The notes beneath the pieces are model-generated. The model saw nothing but the letters and a program-made list of their open reading frames with translations. It made no database searches and was not told where the DNA came from. Both the position numbers and the translations under genes were made by a program. Of a stretch of 64,000 nucleotides of DNA, positions 53,519 to 63,297 are shown one piece after another. The stretch is from Megasphaera coli (GTDB lineage: Bacteria; Bacillota; Negativicutes; Veillonellales; Megasphaeraceae): NCBI RefSeq assembly GCF_900095855.1, contig NZ_FMIY01000002.1, forward strand, positions 1,409,697 to 1,473,696, in the 5' to 3' direction. Numbering within the stretch: position 1 is the stretch's first letter; each line of letters opens with the position of its first letter.

Positions 53519-54826
53519 ATGGATAATCCGTCAAGGAATGTTGTAAAAATCAAACTGCGCGATATTTTGATTTTAGGTTTTGCTTTTTTTGCAACGTATT
53601 TCGGTGCGGGAAATCTTATTTTCCCGCCGCAGCTCGGATTGGTCAGCGGCACGTCGTACGGACCGGCTTTAGCGGGACTTACCGTGTCGGGAATTATATT
53701 GCCCGTCTTTGCGCTGATTATTATTTCTTTTCACGGCGACGTACGGCGCATAACGGAACATGTCGGTCCGTACACGTATAACGTGCTGCTTGCGATGCTT
53801 ATGATTATCTGTACGTTCGTTTCCATTCCCCGTACGTGCGCAACGGCCATTCAACTGGGCATACAGGGAAATTTTCCGGAGGTGCCCTTCTTGCCGAGTG
53901 TAATCGCTTATTTTGTTGTTTCTTATTGGTTTACGTCTGATGAAGACCGCGTTCTTGATAAAATAGGCAAGTATTTGACGCCCTTTTTGGCACTTATTTT
54001 AATTGTCATCGGTATTGTCGGCGTTATATCACCTATCGGTGTACCTGTTGAAGCAAGCGTGGAGAACGCTTTCGTCAACGCCTTTCTTGGCGGATATAAT
54101 ACGGGTGATGTGCTCGTCAGTTTTATTATGGCCGCCGTATTTATTCAGTCCGTTCGCAACAAGGGCTATGAAGACAACCGGTCGCGCAATAAAATGATGA
54201 TTGCCTGCAGTATTGTTACAGTTATTCTCTTATTTATTATTTACGGCAGCTTGCTCTACATGGGGGCCTGTGTGAGCGGCGAATTTTCATCGGATATGGG
54301 AAGAGCCGATTTACTTGTCGCCATTATTCGGCATGTCGGTAAATTTGTTATGATTCCTATGGGAATTGCCATTATCCTTGCCTGCCTGACGACGGCTGTC
54401 GGGCAGGTTGCGGCGGTTGCCGATTTCTTCCGGACGGCTTCCAAAGAGAAGTTGGGCTATAAGACGTTGGTTATCGGGACATGCATCCTTTCGGCCGCTA
54501 CGGCGCTCCTCGGCGTAGACGGTATCGTTACGTACATCGGTTGGATTTACAGTATAAGTTATCCGCCTGTCCTGGCACTGATGGTATTGGGGGCCTTTGC
54601 CAAGGTCATCCCCAACGACGGGGCTTATAAAGGGGCCGTTTATTCAGTCACCGTTTATGCGTTTTTAGAAGCCTTTCCGGGGTTAAGCTCCCTCGGCTTT
54701 GCCAAGACCGTTGTTGCGGCTATGCCTCTTTCACAAGCCGGTTTCGGCTGGGTAATCCCTTTTATTGCCGGCCTTATTCTCGGTACGGCAGCGGGCTGCT
54801 TTATTGCGGATAAAAAAGCGGCATAA
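53519..54826 (+). CDS. brnQ: Branched-chain amino acid transport carrier, BrnQ family
   Basis: This 435-residue LIVCS-family carrier imports Leu, Ile and Val with a cation. ILGFAFFATYFGAGNLIFPPQLG at the N-terminus is the family hallmark, and about 12 hydrophobic spans follow. Two starts are possible. ATG 53519 has GGGGGAGGA and is preferred. TTG 53498 has GAGGAGGA and would add seven residues. The long upstream region carries the DnaA-box cluster. Together with AzlCD it gives the cell import and export routes for branched-chain amino acids. Confidence 0.92.
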   Translation: MDNPSRNVVKIKLRDILILGFAFFATYFGAGNLIFPPQLGLVSGTSYGPALAGLTVSGIILPVFALIIISFHGDVRRITEHVGPYTYNVLLAMLMIICTFVSIPRTCATAIQLGIQGNFPEVPFLPSVIAYFVVSYWFTSDEDRVLDKIGKYLTPFLALILIVIGIVGVISPIGVPVEASVENAFVNAFLGGYNTGDVLVSFIMAAVFIQSVRNKGYEDNRSRNKMMIACSIVTVILLFIIYGSLLYMGACVSGEFSSDMGRADLLVAIIRHVGKFVMIPMGIAIILACLTTAVGQVAAVADFFRTASKEKLGYKTLVIGTCILSAATALLGVDGIVTYIGWIYSISYPPVLALMVLGAFAKVIPNDGAYKGAVYSVTVYAFLEAFPGLSSLGFAKTVVAAMPLSQAGFGWVIPFIAGLILGTAAGCFIADKKAA

Positions 54827-54838
54827 ATCGCATACAGC

Positions 54839-54882
54839 AAACGGGCGCTTTTTTCGAGAAAGCGCCCGTTCAGTATTTTTTA
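54839..54882. terminator. Terminator between brnQ and the Mrp gene
   Basis: The stem AACGGGCGCTTT/AAAGCGCCCGTT (54840-54851 with 54859-54870) is followed by a T run 4 nt later on the plus strand. The converging minus gene ends at the edge. Confidence 0.8.
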
Positions 54883-55719
54883 AGATTCTAATGTCCGGGC
54901 CAAATATTCGGCCGTTTCAGAGAGATATTTTGCGCCGTACGTTTCAATGTCCCCCGCATCGCTGTGAGCGGCAAATTTCGGATCCAGCGGTAATTTTGCT
55001 ACATGCGGGATATCAAATTTTTTTGCCGACTCTTCGACATGACTTTTTCCGAAGATTTCGTGCCTGCCGTGACAGTCGGGGCATTCAAAATAACTCATGT
55101 TTTCAATGATGCCGAGGATGGGAACCTTCATCAGCTCGGACATTCGCAACGCTTTTTCGACGATCATGGAGACCAGTTCCTGCGGTGATGTGACGACGAG
55201 AATACCGTCAATCGGCAAGGATTGGAATACGGTCAACGGCACGTCTCCCGTTCCGGGAGGCATGTCGACGAACATGTAATCAATGTCGCCCCAAAGGACG
55301 TCCGTCCAAAATTGCTTTACGGCGTTGCCGATGACAGGGCCGCGCCAAACGACGGGATCGCCGGCATTGTCAAGGAGGACATTCATGGACATAACCTTAA
55401 TTCCCGATTTCGTTTCAACGGGAATAATACCGGTCTCATCGCCGCGAGCCCGTTCTGTAAGGCCGAATGCGGCAGGAATGGACGGGCCCGTAATATCGGC
55501 ATCCAAAATAGCCGTTTTATAACCGTGGCGACACATTTGAATGGCCATCAAAGAGGTGACGAGGGATTTGCCGACACCGCCCTTGCCGCTGACTACGGCA
55601 ATAACGTGCTTTACATGTGTCCCTTCATGAGGCGCCGCCAAAAGGCTTTGCGGCTCATGCTGAGCGGAGCAGCCGCTGCTGCAACCGGAGCAGTCTTGAC
55701 TGCTGCATTGTTCACTCAT
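54880..55719 (-). CDS. Mrp/NBP35-family Fe-S cluster carrier ATPase
   Basis: This 279-residue P-loop ATPase has an N-terminal four-cysteine segment (Cys5, Cys10, Cys13, Cys17). The deviant Walker A VVSGKGGVGKSLV, DADITGPSIP, VDMPPGTGDVPLT and ENMSYFECPDC follow; the CPDC pair is expected to bridge a [4Fe-4S] cluster in the dimer. Family role: assembly and delivery of Fe-S clusters, relevant to the many Fe-S enzymes of an anaerobe. ATG 55719 is used rather than a TTG three codons earlier, because AAAGGAG lies 10 nt upstream. Confidence 0.9.
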   Translation of the reverse strand: MSEQCSSQDCSGCSSGCSAQHEPQSLLAAPHEGTHVKHVIAVVSGKGGVGKSLVTSLMAIQMCRHGYKTAILDADITGPSIPAAFGLTERARGDETGIIPVETKSGIKVMSMNVLLDNAGDPVVWRGPVIGNAVKQFWTDVLWGDIDYMFVDMPPGTGDVPLTVFQSLPIDGILVVTSPQELVSMIVEKALRMSELMKVPILGIIENMSYFECPDCHGRHEIFGKSHVEESAKKFDIPHVAKLPLDPKFAAHSDAGDIETYGAKYLSETAEYLARTLES

Positions 55720-55834
55720 TATAATCAATCTCCTTTAAGCTGGACTGTAATTTTTTTCTCATTACCGATTTTATTATAGGAGCGTAATCTGTCCGTGTCA
55801 ATTATAGACTAAAATTGACATGAATGGATAAGGA

Positions 55835-57130
55835 CTACTTATTTTTTGAAAGCATGATTTGCAGAATTTCTTTATCCGCCGCTTTCATGCCTGTCGTTGC
55901 CAGTCTGCCTATATTGTGAATCGATTCGTCGGCACTGTTGCTGACCAGCCCTTCCGTGCCGTTTACGCGAATTCCCTTGCGGGAGAGGAATACGGCGCGG
56001 TAAGCGGCATCTACGGCGGTGGCGATTTTTAGTGAACAGCCGTCGCCGGCACCGTCGCAGACCATGCCGATGTGCTCGCCGGTCATGTTGGAAATGGTCG
56101 CCTCTATTTCAGCCGGGCCGCCGCCGAAGAGGTAGGTCATTCCCGTTGCCGCGCCCATGGCGGCAGTGGCGGTCGCACACAGTCCGGACAGTTTCGGATA
56201 AAAGCTGTGAATATACATGGATGTAATATGCGCTAAGGCAAGTGCGCGTATATGTTGTTCCCGGGATGCGTGCAAGAATCGAGCCGTCACATTGACGGGG
56301 AGTGTTGTCGTAATTCCCTGATCGCCCGAACCGGCGTTGGTCATGGCCGGGAGGGGAGCACCGCCCATGCGTGCATCCGAGGCTGCCGTCGTTTCCATAA
56401 TGAGGCGGTCATGAAAGTTATCTGCCGAGAGGCCTGCCTGCAGGTCGTCCAACATGGATTTTCCCAAGGAAAGGCCGTATTTTTTCGACAAACCCTCTTG
56501 CGACAAGGTGTCGTTGACAAGGCCGGCTTTTTCCATAAATTCGATTTCAGAGAAAGGCACTTCCTGCACGAAGTCATATAAATCACGTAAGCTTAAGGAA
56601 TGAAGAAAGTCTTCATACGGATCTTTGGTACTTGTCGGGGTGTCGGCTTTAGCGAAACAGACTTTCCCGTCCGACTCAATGCGGACGATGTTCGTGTGGC
56701 TGCCCTTAATGACGACACGAGTTTTGTGGATACCGTGTGTAAGCGTTGCTTCCGCATAAAGGGGCAATTCCGTGTCGGCAACGGCGACGGAGACGCGCCT
56801 TTGGACTATGAGTTCTTTAGCGCGGTCGACGCTTGCGGACGAGAGTGTGTGAAGTACGTCGAGGCCACCTTCGGGGTCACCGCCGGTCACACCTACGGCA
56901 ACGGCAATATCCATGCCGGGCAGCCCTGTCCCGGGGACCGTGACGGCCATACCGTTTTTCATTAAGTTGGGGGAGACGGCGGCTTCTATTTTTTCGGGCT
57001 CTGCGGCCAAGTACTTGCGCGCCACTGCGGCGGCATAGGCCAAGGCGATAGGTTCGGTACAGCCCGTTGCAGGGACGACTTCTTTCTTTAAAACGGCAAT
57101 AATGGAATCGGCAATTTCTTTTTTGGTCAT
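55835..57130 (-). CDS. L-cysteine desulfidase family protein (CyuA/YhaM)
   Basis: This 431-residue protein of the CyuA/YhaM (UPF0597) family is expected to use an Fe-S cluster to split cysteine into sulfide, ammonia and pyruvate. Typical segments are VVPATGCTEPIALAYAAA, GLPGMDIAVAVG, THGIHKTRVVIKGSHTN, TNAGSGDQGITTTLPV and CDGAGDGCSLKI. ATG 57130 has AAAGGAG 8 nt upstream; the longer frame is rejected. It follows a GGT-family gene by 25 nt on the same strand, suggesting joint handling of a sulfur-containing gamma-glutamyl compound. Confidence 0.85.
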   Translation of the reverse strand: MTKKEIADSIIAVLKKEVVPATGCTEPIALAYAAAVARKYLAAEPEKIEAAVSPNLMKNGMAVTVPGTGLPGMDIAVAVGVTGGDPEGGLDVLHTLSSASVDRAKELIVQRRVSVAVADTELPLYAEATLTHGIHKTRVVIKGSHTNIVRIESDGKVCFAKADTPTSTKDPYEDFLHSLSLRDLYDFVQEVPFSEIEFMEKAGLVNDTLSQEGLSKKYGLSLGKSMLDDLQAGLSADNFHDRLIMETTAASDARMGGAPLPAMTNAGSGDQGITTTLPVNVTARFLHASREQHIRALALAHITSMYIHSFYPKLSGLCATATAAMGAATGMTYLFGGGPAEIEATISNMTGEHIGMVCDGAGDGCSLKIATAVDAAYRAVFLSRKGIRVNGTEGLVSNSADESIHNIGRLATTGMKAADKEILQIMLSKNK

Positions 57131-57155
57131 AGTGATATCTCCTTTGGATGTATGC

Positions 57156-58748
57156 TTACCAAGCGGCAACGGTGCCGTCCGCCCTGGGATCGGTTGCCCC
57201 CGTAAGGATGCCTTCTTCATTGCGCCAAATAATTTGGCCGCGGCCGAAGGACGACGTTTGCGAATTTATAGTGATCCGGTGGCCGCGTCTTCGTAATTTT
57301 TCTATAAGGTCCTTGGGGAAGGCCGTTTCCACTTCAATATTTTTTCCGCCCGTCCACTGCCAACGGGGTGCATCCAGGGCGGCTTGCGGATTGAGATGGA
57401 AATCTATCGTATTGGTGAGTACCTGTAAATGGCCCTGAGGCTGCATGAAGGCGCCCATGACACCGAAGGGACCTATCGGGATGCCGCCTTTACTGAGAAA
57501 TCCCGGAATAATCGTATGATACGACCGCTTTCGCGGGCCTATGAAGTTATCGTCGCCGGGATCACTGCTGAAATTATGGCCTCTATTATTTAAAGCAATA
57601 CCGTAATCGGGAATGACGACACCTGAACCGAAGCCGTCGTAGTTGCTCTGGATAAGAGAGACCATGTTGCCGTCTTTGTCGGCGCTGCAGAGGTACACCG
57701 TGCCGCCGCAGTCGACGGTCGGCATCGGTTCGAGTGCGGTCGGCCCGATTTGTTTGCGTCTGACGGCTGCATATTTTTCCGACAGCCAATACGCGACGGA
57801 GGTTTTCATGAAGTTGCGATCGGCAATATATCTTTTGCCGTCTGTAAAGGCCAGTTTGAGCGCTTCTATTTGATTATGCAGTGTCTCAGCATTACACGTA
57901 TCTGCAGGAAGGCCCGCAAGGATATTAAGCGCCATGAGGACGACAAGTCCCTGACCGTTGGGCGGTAATTCCCACACGTCATAGCCTTTGTAGGTCGTGC
58001 GTATCGGTTCTACCCACTCGGGGCAGTATGCTGCCAAATCTTTTTTACGCAGAAAGCCGCCCGTTTTGACGGAAAATGTATGGACGACATCTGCCAGCTC
58101 TCCCGTATACAGACTGCGGCAGGATGTTTTTGCCAAAAGGCTTAAGGTGCGGCCGAGTTCAGGGAGTTTCAAAACGGAACCGACCGGCGGCACGCCGTTC
58201 TTATAAAAAACGGAAAAAAGGCCGAAAAAGGCAGGGTTATCTCTGTATGGTTCATATTTTTTATATTCGCCGGCCAAGAGTTGGGCCAGTGTGGGCATAA
58301 CCGCATAACCTTCGGCAGCATACTCTATGGCCGGGGTAAAGAGAGTTTTAAAGGGCAGGCTGCCGAAGCGTTTATGCAGCATAGCCCACGCTGCCGGTGC
58401 ACCGGGAACCATGACGGGATGCCAACCGAAGAGCGGAATCGGACTGCCCGGTGAGGGCAGGTGTATGGCTGACGGCGCAAAGCCGCTGCCGTTGAGTCCG
58501 TAAACTTTGCCGCCCATATGAATAATGGCGAAAAGATCACTGCCGATACCGTTACTCGTCGGTTCCAGAACCGTGAGGGTAATAGCCGTTGCCAAGGCCG
58601 CATCGACGGCATTGCCGCCTTTTTTTAACATACTCAGGCCCGCCTGTGCAGCCAGGGCCTGCGATGTACAGACCATACCGCCGCGGCTGAAGAGTACTTC
58701 CCGCCGTGAAGCAAATGGATAAGAGGAAGGGTCAAACTGTAAGAGCAT
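57156..58748 (-). CDS. Gamma-glutamyltransferase family protein
   Basis: This 530-residue Ntn-hydrolase of the GGT family is normally processed into two chains at a catalytic Thr, here Thr350 (GGTVYLCSADKDGN). True GGTs have TTH at that point, while this one has TVY, as in the YwrD/HpxW-like branch. That branch includes oxamate amidohydrolase, so glutathione need not be the substrate. SNYDGFGSG and GIALNNRGHNF follow. No signal peptide is seen, so it is probably cytoplasmic. ATG 58748 has GGAGGAT upstream. It precedes a cysteine-desulfidase gene in the same operon. Confidence 0.82.
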   Translation of the reverse strand: MLLQFDPSSYPFASRREVLFSRGGMVCTSQALAAQAGLSMLKKGGNAVDAALATAITLTVLEPTSNGIGSDLFAIIHMGGKVYGLNGSGFAPSAIHLPSPGSPIPLFGWHPVMVPGAPAAWAMLHKRFGSLPFKTLFTPAIEYAAEGYAVMPTLAQLLAGEYKKYEPYRDNPAFFGLFSVFYKNGVPPVGSVLKLPELGRTLSLLAKTSCRSLYTGELADVVHTFSVKTGGFLRKKDLAAYCPEWVEPIRTTYKGYDVWELPPNGQGLVVLMALNILAGLPADTCNAETLHNQIEALKLAFTDGKRYIADRNFMKTSVAYWLSEKYAAVRRKQIGPTALEPMPTVDCGGTVYLCSADKDGNMVSLIQSNYDGFGSGVVIPDYGIALNNRGHNFSSDPGDDNFIGPRKRSYHTIIPGFLSKGGIPIGPFGVMGAFMQPQGHLQVLTNTIDFHLNPQAALDAPRWQWTGGKNIEVETAFPKDLIEKLRRRGHRITINSQTSSFGRGQIIWRNEEGILTGATDPRADGTVAAW

Positions 58749-58825
58749 AGCAGTATCCTCCGAACGCGTTTGTATAGCTTCACTATAGCATATGTGGAAA
58801 TGCGTGGATAGACGCATATTGCATC

Positions 58826-58854
58826 TTCACTAAATTATGTAATATCGTTATAAT
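58826..58854 (+). promoter_or_regulatory. Promoter of the lipid kinase gene
   Basis: TTCACT (58826-58831) and consensus TATAAT (58849-58854) have 17-bp spacing, 32 nt before the ATG and divergent from the GGT-family gene. Confidence 0.55.
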
Positions 58855-58886
58855 AAAAGTATATGTCATGAGAAAAGGAGTATAGT

Positions 58887-59834
58887 ATGGGGCGTTGTAT
58901 GTTGATTATCAACCCGACGGCCGGAAAGGAGCGGGCGAAGTATTATAAAGACGATATTTTAAGGCAGCTTCGGAAGATGTTTACCCATGTAGAGCTGCGG
59001 GAGACGGGAAAAGCCGGCGATGCGACGCTTTGGGCTAAGGAGGCGGCCGAGAATAAGTATGAAGCCGTTTTTTGCATGGGTGGTGACGGTACGCTGAATG
59101 AGACCGTCAATGGTTTGGCGCAGGCGAATGAACCCGTAAAATTCGGCTTTATTCCCCTCGGCACGGTAAATGACCTGGCACGGGCTCTGCACATTCCCCT
59201 TCATCCGGAAGAGGCCATTCGCATGCTTGACGACTGCAAGATCGTGAAAGCGGATATTGCCAAAGTGAATGACAAGTACTTCGTCAATACGGTTGCCGCA
59301 GGGATTTTACCGGAAGCTGTAGGCAAGGTTTCGATTGAACAAAAAACACGTCTCGGACCGATGGCATATTTCTTGACGGGCATTAAGGCTCTTCAGTCGC
59401 GGGAAACATCGCTCTTTAAAATTGAAACGGACTTGGGGACCGTAATTCGGAGGTCGCCGCTCGTCGTAGCCATGCTTACGAATTCCGTCGGCAGCTTCAA
59501 TAATTTGGCACCTTGCGCAAAGGTGGATGACGGTAAAATTTGGCTTGCCGTTTTTAAGGAATTCAGCTATTTTGATATTATAAAGGCAATTCCGGAAATA
59601 CTGGCGGGGCTGCCCATAAATTCCGAGTTTATGACGCTTACGCAAGTGACGAGGGCGCGTATTTCTTTAGTAGATGACGAATGTCTGTCCACGAATATGG
59701 ACGGCGATAAGGGGCCTGATTTCCCCTTGGAAATGGAAGTCATGCCTTCCTTTCTTACGGTCTATGTGCCGAAAAAAACAGTATCTGCCGGCTTTATACC
59801 GCTCGTCGTTCCGAAAGAACTTTTCCACGGCTGA
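58887..59834 (+). CDS. Diacylglycerol-kinase-family lipid kinase (YegS/BmrU type)
   Basis: This 315-residue lipid kinase of the DAGK/YegS family has NPTAGKERA near the start and the nucleotide motif GGDGTLNE (65-72). PLGTVNDLARAL and the C-terminal TNMDGDKGPDFPLEMEV are also typical. It phosphorylates diacylglycerol or a similar lipid at the membrane surface. Length is typical (about 300). GAAAAGGAG precedes the ATG. It is the only plus-strand gene in a run of minus-strand genes and is monocistronic. Confidence 0.88.
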   Translation: MGRCMLIINPTAGKERAKYYKDDILRQLRKMFTHVELRETGKAGDATLWAKEAAENKYEAVFCMGGDGTLNETVNGLAQANEPVKFGFIPLGTVNDLARALHIPLHPEEAIRMLDDCKIVKADIAKVNDKYFVNTVAAGILPEAVGKVSIEQKTRLGPMAYFLTGIKALQSRETSLFKIETDLGTVIRRSPLVVAMLTNSVGSFNNLAPCAKVDDGKIWLAVFKEFSYFDIIKAIPEILAGLPINSEFMTLTQVTRARISLVDDECLSTNMDGDKGPDFPLEMEVMPSFLTVYVPKKTVSAGFIPLVVPKELFHG

Positions 59835-59848
59835 GGTGCGCATGAAAA

Positions 59849-59887
59849 AGAGGCGGCAACGAAGAATTTTTTTCGTTGCCGCCTCTT
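59849..59887. terminator. Terminator hairpin between lipid kinase and flavodoxin gene
   Basis: A 16-bp perfect stem (59849-59864 with 59872-59887) is present. In the minus direction it is followed by CTTTTTC; on the plus strand there is no T run. A second, bulged hairpin (about 59897-59936) lies beside it. Confidence 0.75.
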
Positions 59888-59955
59888 GTCGCAGTAACTC
59901 TTTTACCGACGCGAAATGCCGGTAAAAAAAGAGTCGAAATTCGGTATACTTTTGT

Positions 59956-60570
59956 CTACTGGTTTTGACGCAACACGCTTTGCAAGTCTGCCATATTATC
60001 CGGGGCTGTTGCGGCACCCATGTATTTCATATCATATTGAGAGGCTACCCGCGAGAGGATAAACGGCGTATGTTGCAGTGTTTCTTTAGAAGGTGCCGCG
60101 CCTTGCATTAAGAAATATAACTTCTTGCCGGCCAAGGCTTTCAGGGGGCGATCCAATTCATAGAGCCTGTCAATGAAGGTTTTCAACGGACCGCTCATGG
60201 TGTGCCAATACACGGGCGTGCCGATGACGATGGTGTCGGCCTGTTCCATGGCGTTAAGGACTGTTGCCATTTGGTCGTCAGGGAAGTGTTGGCCTAATTG
60301 ATAAATTTTGTAGTCGTTTAGAAATAACGTATCATGGTCGATGCCGGACAGGAAGCGTTCGCCCATTTTTTCCGTGTTTCCTTCACGATTTCGGCTTGCA
60401 TTAATAAACAGTACTTTTGTTTTCAATTGCACCGTATTTGCCGCCGGCTGTTGTACCGGTGCGGAAGCGGTGTTTGTTGCTGCAGACGAAAACGGACTGC
60501 AGCCGGCGCAAAACAGTACGGCTGTGCCGAGTACGAGAAGAGACAGTTTCTTGAGAGATATTTTTTTCAT
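59956..60570 (-). CDS. Exported flavodoxin-like lipoprotein
   Basis: This 204-residue protein starts with a signal peptide and a near-consensus lipobox (CAGC, lipidated Cys24; -3 residue is Cys instead of Leu). A Ser/Thr/Ala/Pro linker follows, then a flavodoxin-fold/NADPH-dependent FMN reductase domain: phosphate-binding NASRNREGNT (57-66) and GTPVYWHTMSGPLK (117-130). Such domains are normally cytoplasmic, so an exported flavoprotein is unusual. It lies 30 nt after a MerR gene and an aldo/keto reductase gene, in one operon. A redox role outside the cytoplasm is inferred; the electron donor is unclear. Confidence 0.78.
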   Translation of the reverse strand: MKKISLKKLSLLVLGTAVLFCAGCSPFSSAATNTASAPVQQPAANTVQLKTKVLFINASRNREGNTEKMGERFLSGIDHDTLFLNDYKIYQLGQHFPDDQMATVLNAMEQADTIVIGTPVYWHTMSGPLKTFIDRLYELDRPLKALAGKKLYFLMQGAAPSKETLQHTPFILSRVASQYDMKYMGAATAPDNMADLQSVLRQNQ

Positions 60571-60600
60571 GGAATTATCCTTTCATCGGTCTGTACGGTC

Positions 60601-61139
60601 TTATTTTGCCGGAGGCACTGCGTGGTCGTTTCCGGTGTTATCCATAGGCACCAGATTACTGGTAAAGGGAATTTCTCCCGTTAAGACGAGGTGATAAAAT
60701 TCCTGTTTTTTATCGATATAATCAAGGCTGAATTGGAGTGTTTCCAGCTCGGACAGGATTTCCCGTCGCTTGTTCGATAATATTTGCTGACGCTGGGGAA
60801 TAGTCTCTTTGCCTTTCAGGCAGAGCGATAAATAATTTTTCATTTCTGCAATAGATAAACGGCATCGTTTCAGTTGTGATAAATCACGAATCCATCGAAC
60901 CGTGGGTTCAGGGAAAACACGCCGATTGCGACTGTCCCGTTCAATATACGGAACGAGACCTTGGTTACAATAATACTTTAACGTTTCATAGGGCATATCC
61001 AGTTCACGGCATACTTGCATCATTGTATAACGTGTATTTCGGGATTGTAAGGGCGTAGTATCGCATAAATTTTTCGCCGACCTGTACTCTTTGGGCGATT
61101 GATGGAAGTTTCTTTTCATAGTATCGCTCTTTTCTTGCA

Positions 61140-61140
<1 letters not shown>
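60601..61140 (-). CDS. MerR-family transcriptional regulator
   Basis: This 179-residue regulator has a MerR-type winged helix (MMQVCRELDMPYETLKYYCNQGLVPYIERDSRNRRVF). The AEMKNYLSL segment and a C-terminal coiled-coil dimerisation helix follow. About 36 extra residues precede the HTH. The C-terminal effector part is short, as in sensors without a large ligand domain. The start at 61140 overlaps the stop of the upstream aldo/keto reductase gene (TAATG). An internal ATG at 61119 is also possible. It probably controls its own operon through the 19-bp-spacer promoter at 62079-62109. Confidence 0.82.
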
Positions 61141-62048
<908 letters not shown>

Positions 62049-62078
62049 TTAAGCAACGGTTTTGTCTTACTGAGAGAA

Positions 62079-62114
62079 AGTATACAATGCGGTAGTAACT
62101 ACCTGTCAACAGGT
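62079..62114 (-). promoter_or_regulatory. MerR-type promoter with 19-bp spacer and palindromes
   Basis: On the minus strand a perfect -35 TTGACA (62104-62109) and TATACT (62079-62084) are separated by exactly 19 bp. The spacer holds the palindrome GGTAGTTACTACC (62091-62103). A second palindrome, ACCTGT/ACAGGT (62101-62114), overlaps the -35. Over-long spacers with a central dyad are the hallmark of MerR-regulated promoters. The controlled operon contains a MerR gene. Confidence 0.8.
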
Positions 62115-62208
62115 AAATTATATGATGTCGTAATAGTTGTATCGTGTCGGCCGCTTCGGCACCGAATAATAAAAACGGTAAGAGCTCTTCGGGCTCTTAC
62201 CGTTTTTA

Positions 62209-62439
62209 TTATTCGGCCGTATACGGCAATAATGCGATTGCTCTTGCGCGTTTAATGGCAACGGTCAACTTACGTTGATGTTTTGCGCAAACACCGGATA
62301 CGCGGCGCGGTAAGATTTTACCGCGTTCCGTCGTGAAGCGACGGAGTTTTGCCGTATCTTTATAATCGATTTCATCAAGATGGTCTACACAGAAATTGCA
62401 GACTTTTCTTCTCGGTCTTCTGGAACGATCTCTTCTCAT
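62209..62439 (-). CDS. rpsR: 30S ribosomal protein S18
   Basis: This 76-residue S18 binds the 30S platform together with S6. [11 protein letters not shown], the [23 protein letters not shown] core and [18 protein letters not shown] are present. Two cysteine pairs (CNFC and CAKH region) suggest a zinc-binding form. The start at 62439 has GGGAGG upstream; the longer frame through the ssb gap is rejected. It is the last gene of the rpsF-ssb-rpsR operon. Confidence 0.96.
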   Translation of the reverse strand: MRRDRSRRPRRKVCNFCVDHLDEIDYKDTAKLRRFTTERGKILPRRVSGVCAKHQRKLTVAIKRARAIALLPYTAE

Positions 62440-62485
62440 TGATATAATTCCTCCCTCTGTTGAATTTGAAGGGATGTATTTGACG

Positions 62486-62917
62486 TTAGAATGGGATTTC
62501 TTCGTCAGATTCGCTGCCCAGGCCGTCAAAGCCTGTTCCGGCTGCGGATGGACCGGGGCGTCCCGCGGACATATCCGCAGCAGGTCTGGAATCTGAACCC
62601 AACGGTTGCGCTACAAAATCGGCGACTACTTCCGTGCGATAGCGTTTTTGGCCGTCTGCACCTTCATAGGAACGAACGGAAATGCGGCCTTCAACGAAAA
62701 CACGTTTGCCTTTGGCCAAATTATTGCCACAACTTTCTGCCAAATTACCCCATGCGACACAAGGAATAAAATCAGTCAGTTCGCGCTGCTCCGTGCTTCC
62801 TGCAGGAACGTACGTACGTGTGCAGGCTACGGTAAACATTGCTACGGCTCTACCTGTCTTGGTAAAACGGATTTCCGGGTCACGAGCTAAGTTACCCATT
62901 AATTGTACTGAATTCAT
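62486..62917 (-). CDS. ssb: Single-stranded DNA-binding protein
   Basis: This 143-residue SSB has the OB-fold start [31 protein letters not shown] and ends in the acidic tip DEEIPF, which recruits replication and repair partners. A Gly/Pro/Ser-rich flexible linker lies between them. It is in the rpsF-ssb-rpsR order common in Firmicutes, between S6 (17 nt upstream) and S18. Confidence 0.96.
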   Translation of the reverse strand: MNSVQLMGNLARDPEIRFTKTGRAVAMFTVACTRTYVPAGSTEQRELTDFIPCVAWGNLAESCGNNLAKGKRVFVEGRISVRSYEGADGQKRYRTEVVADFVAQPLGSDSRPAADMSAGRPGPSAAGTGFDGLGSESDEEIPF

Positions 62918-62934
62918 ATCCTTTGCGCCTCCGG

Positions 62935-63219
62935 TTATTCGCCGATCTTAACGATTAAATGTTTTAAAATCTCTTCACGAATTTTGATGACACGGTCAAT
63001 TTCGAAAATCGCCGCCGGTTCAATTTCAAAGTTAATGAGGACATAGTAGCCGTCATTTTGCTTTTTAACGGGATATGCCAAGCGGCGCTTGCCCCAAACA
63101 TCAACTTTTTCAATTTTGCCGCCGTTCTTGGTAAGAAGATTGCTGACAAACTCTACAATCGGAGCTGCTTCAGCCTCTTCTAACGGCTTTGCGATAAACA
63201 TGACTTCGTACTTTTTCAC
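62935..63219 (-). CDS. rpsF: 30S ribosomal protein S6
   Basis: This 94-residue S6 forms a dimer with S18 in the 30S subunit. KKYEVMFIAKPL at the start and WGKRRLAYPVKKQNDGYYVLINFE in the middle are diagnostic. The start is GTG at 63219 with GAGGAGGTGATTTC upstream; upstream in-frame ATGs are rejected on length and spacing. It heads the operon and has a structured leader that may allow feedback by S6:S18. Confidence 0.95.
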   Translation of the reverse strand: MKKYEVMFIAKPLEEAEAAPIVEFVSNLLTKNGGKIEKVDVWGKRRLAYPVKKQNDGYYVLINFEIEPAAIFEIDRVIKIREEILKHLIVKIGE

Positions 63220-63246
63220 GAAATCACCTCCTCTTTTGGACATATG

Positions 63247-63290
63247 GCCCTTCACGAAAAAAGGGCAGGAAGATACTTGATGGAATCAAG
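63247..63290 (-). promoter_or_regulatory. Structured rpsF leader
   Basis: Two small hairpins lie in the 5' leader: GCCCTT/AAGGGC (63247-63252 with 63261-63266) and CTTGAT/ATCAAG with a 3-nt loop (63276-63281 with 63285-63290). Many bacteria have an S6:S18-binding leader here. I cannot confirm the conserved CCG-type motif, so this is a candidate. Confidence 0.4.
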
Positions 63291-63297
63291 CTTTTAT

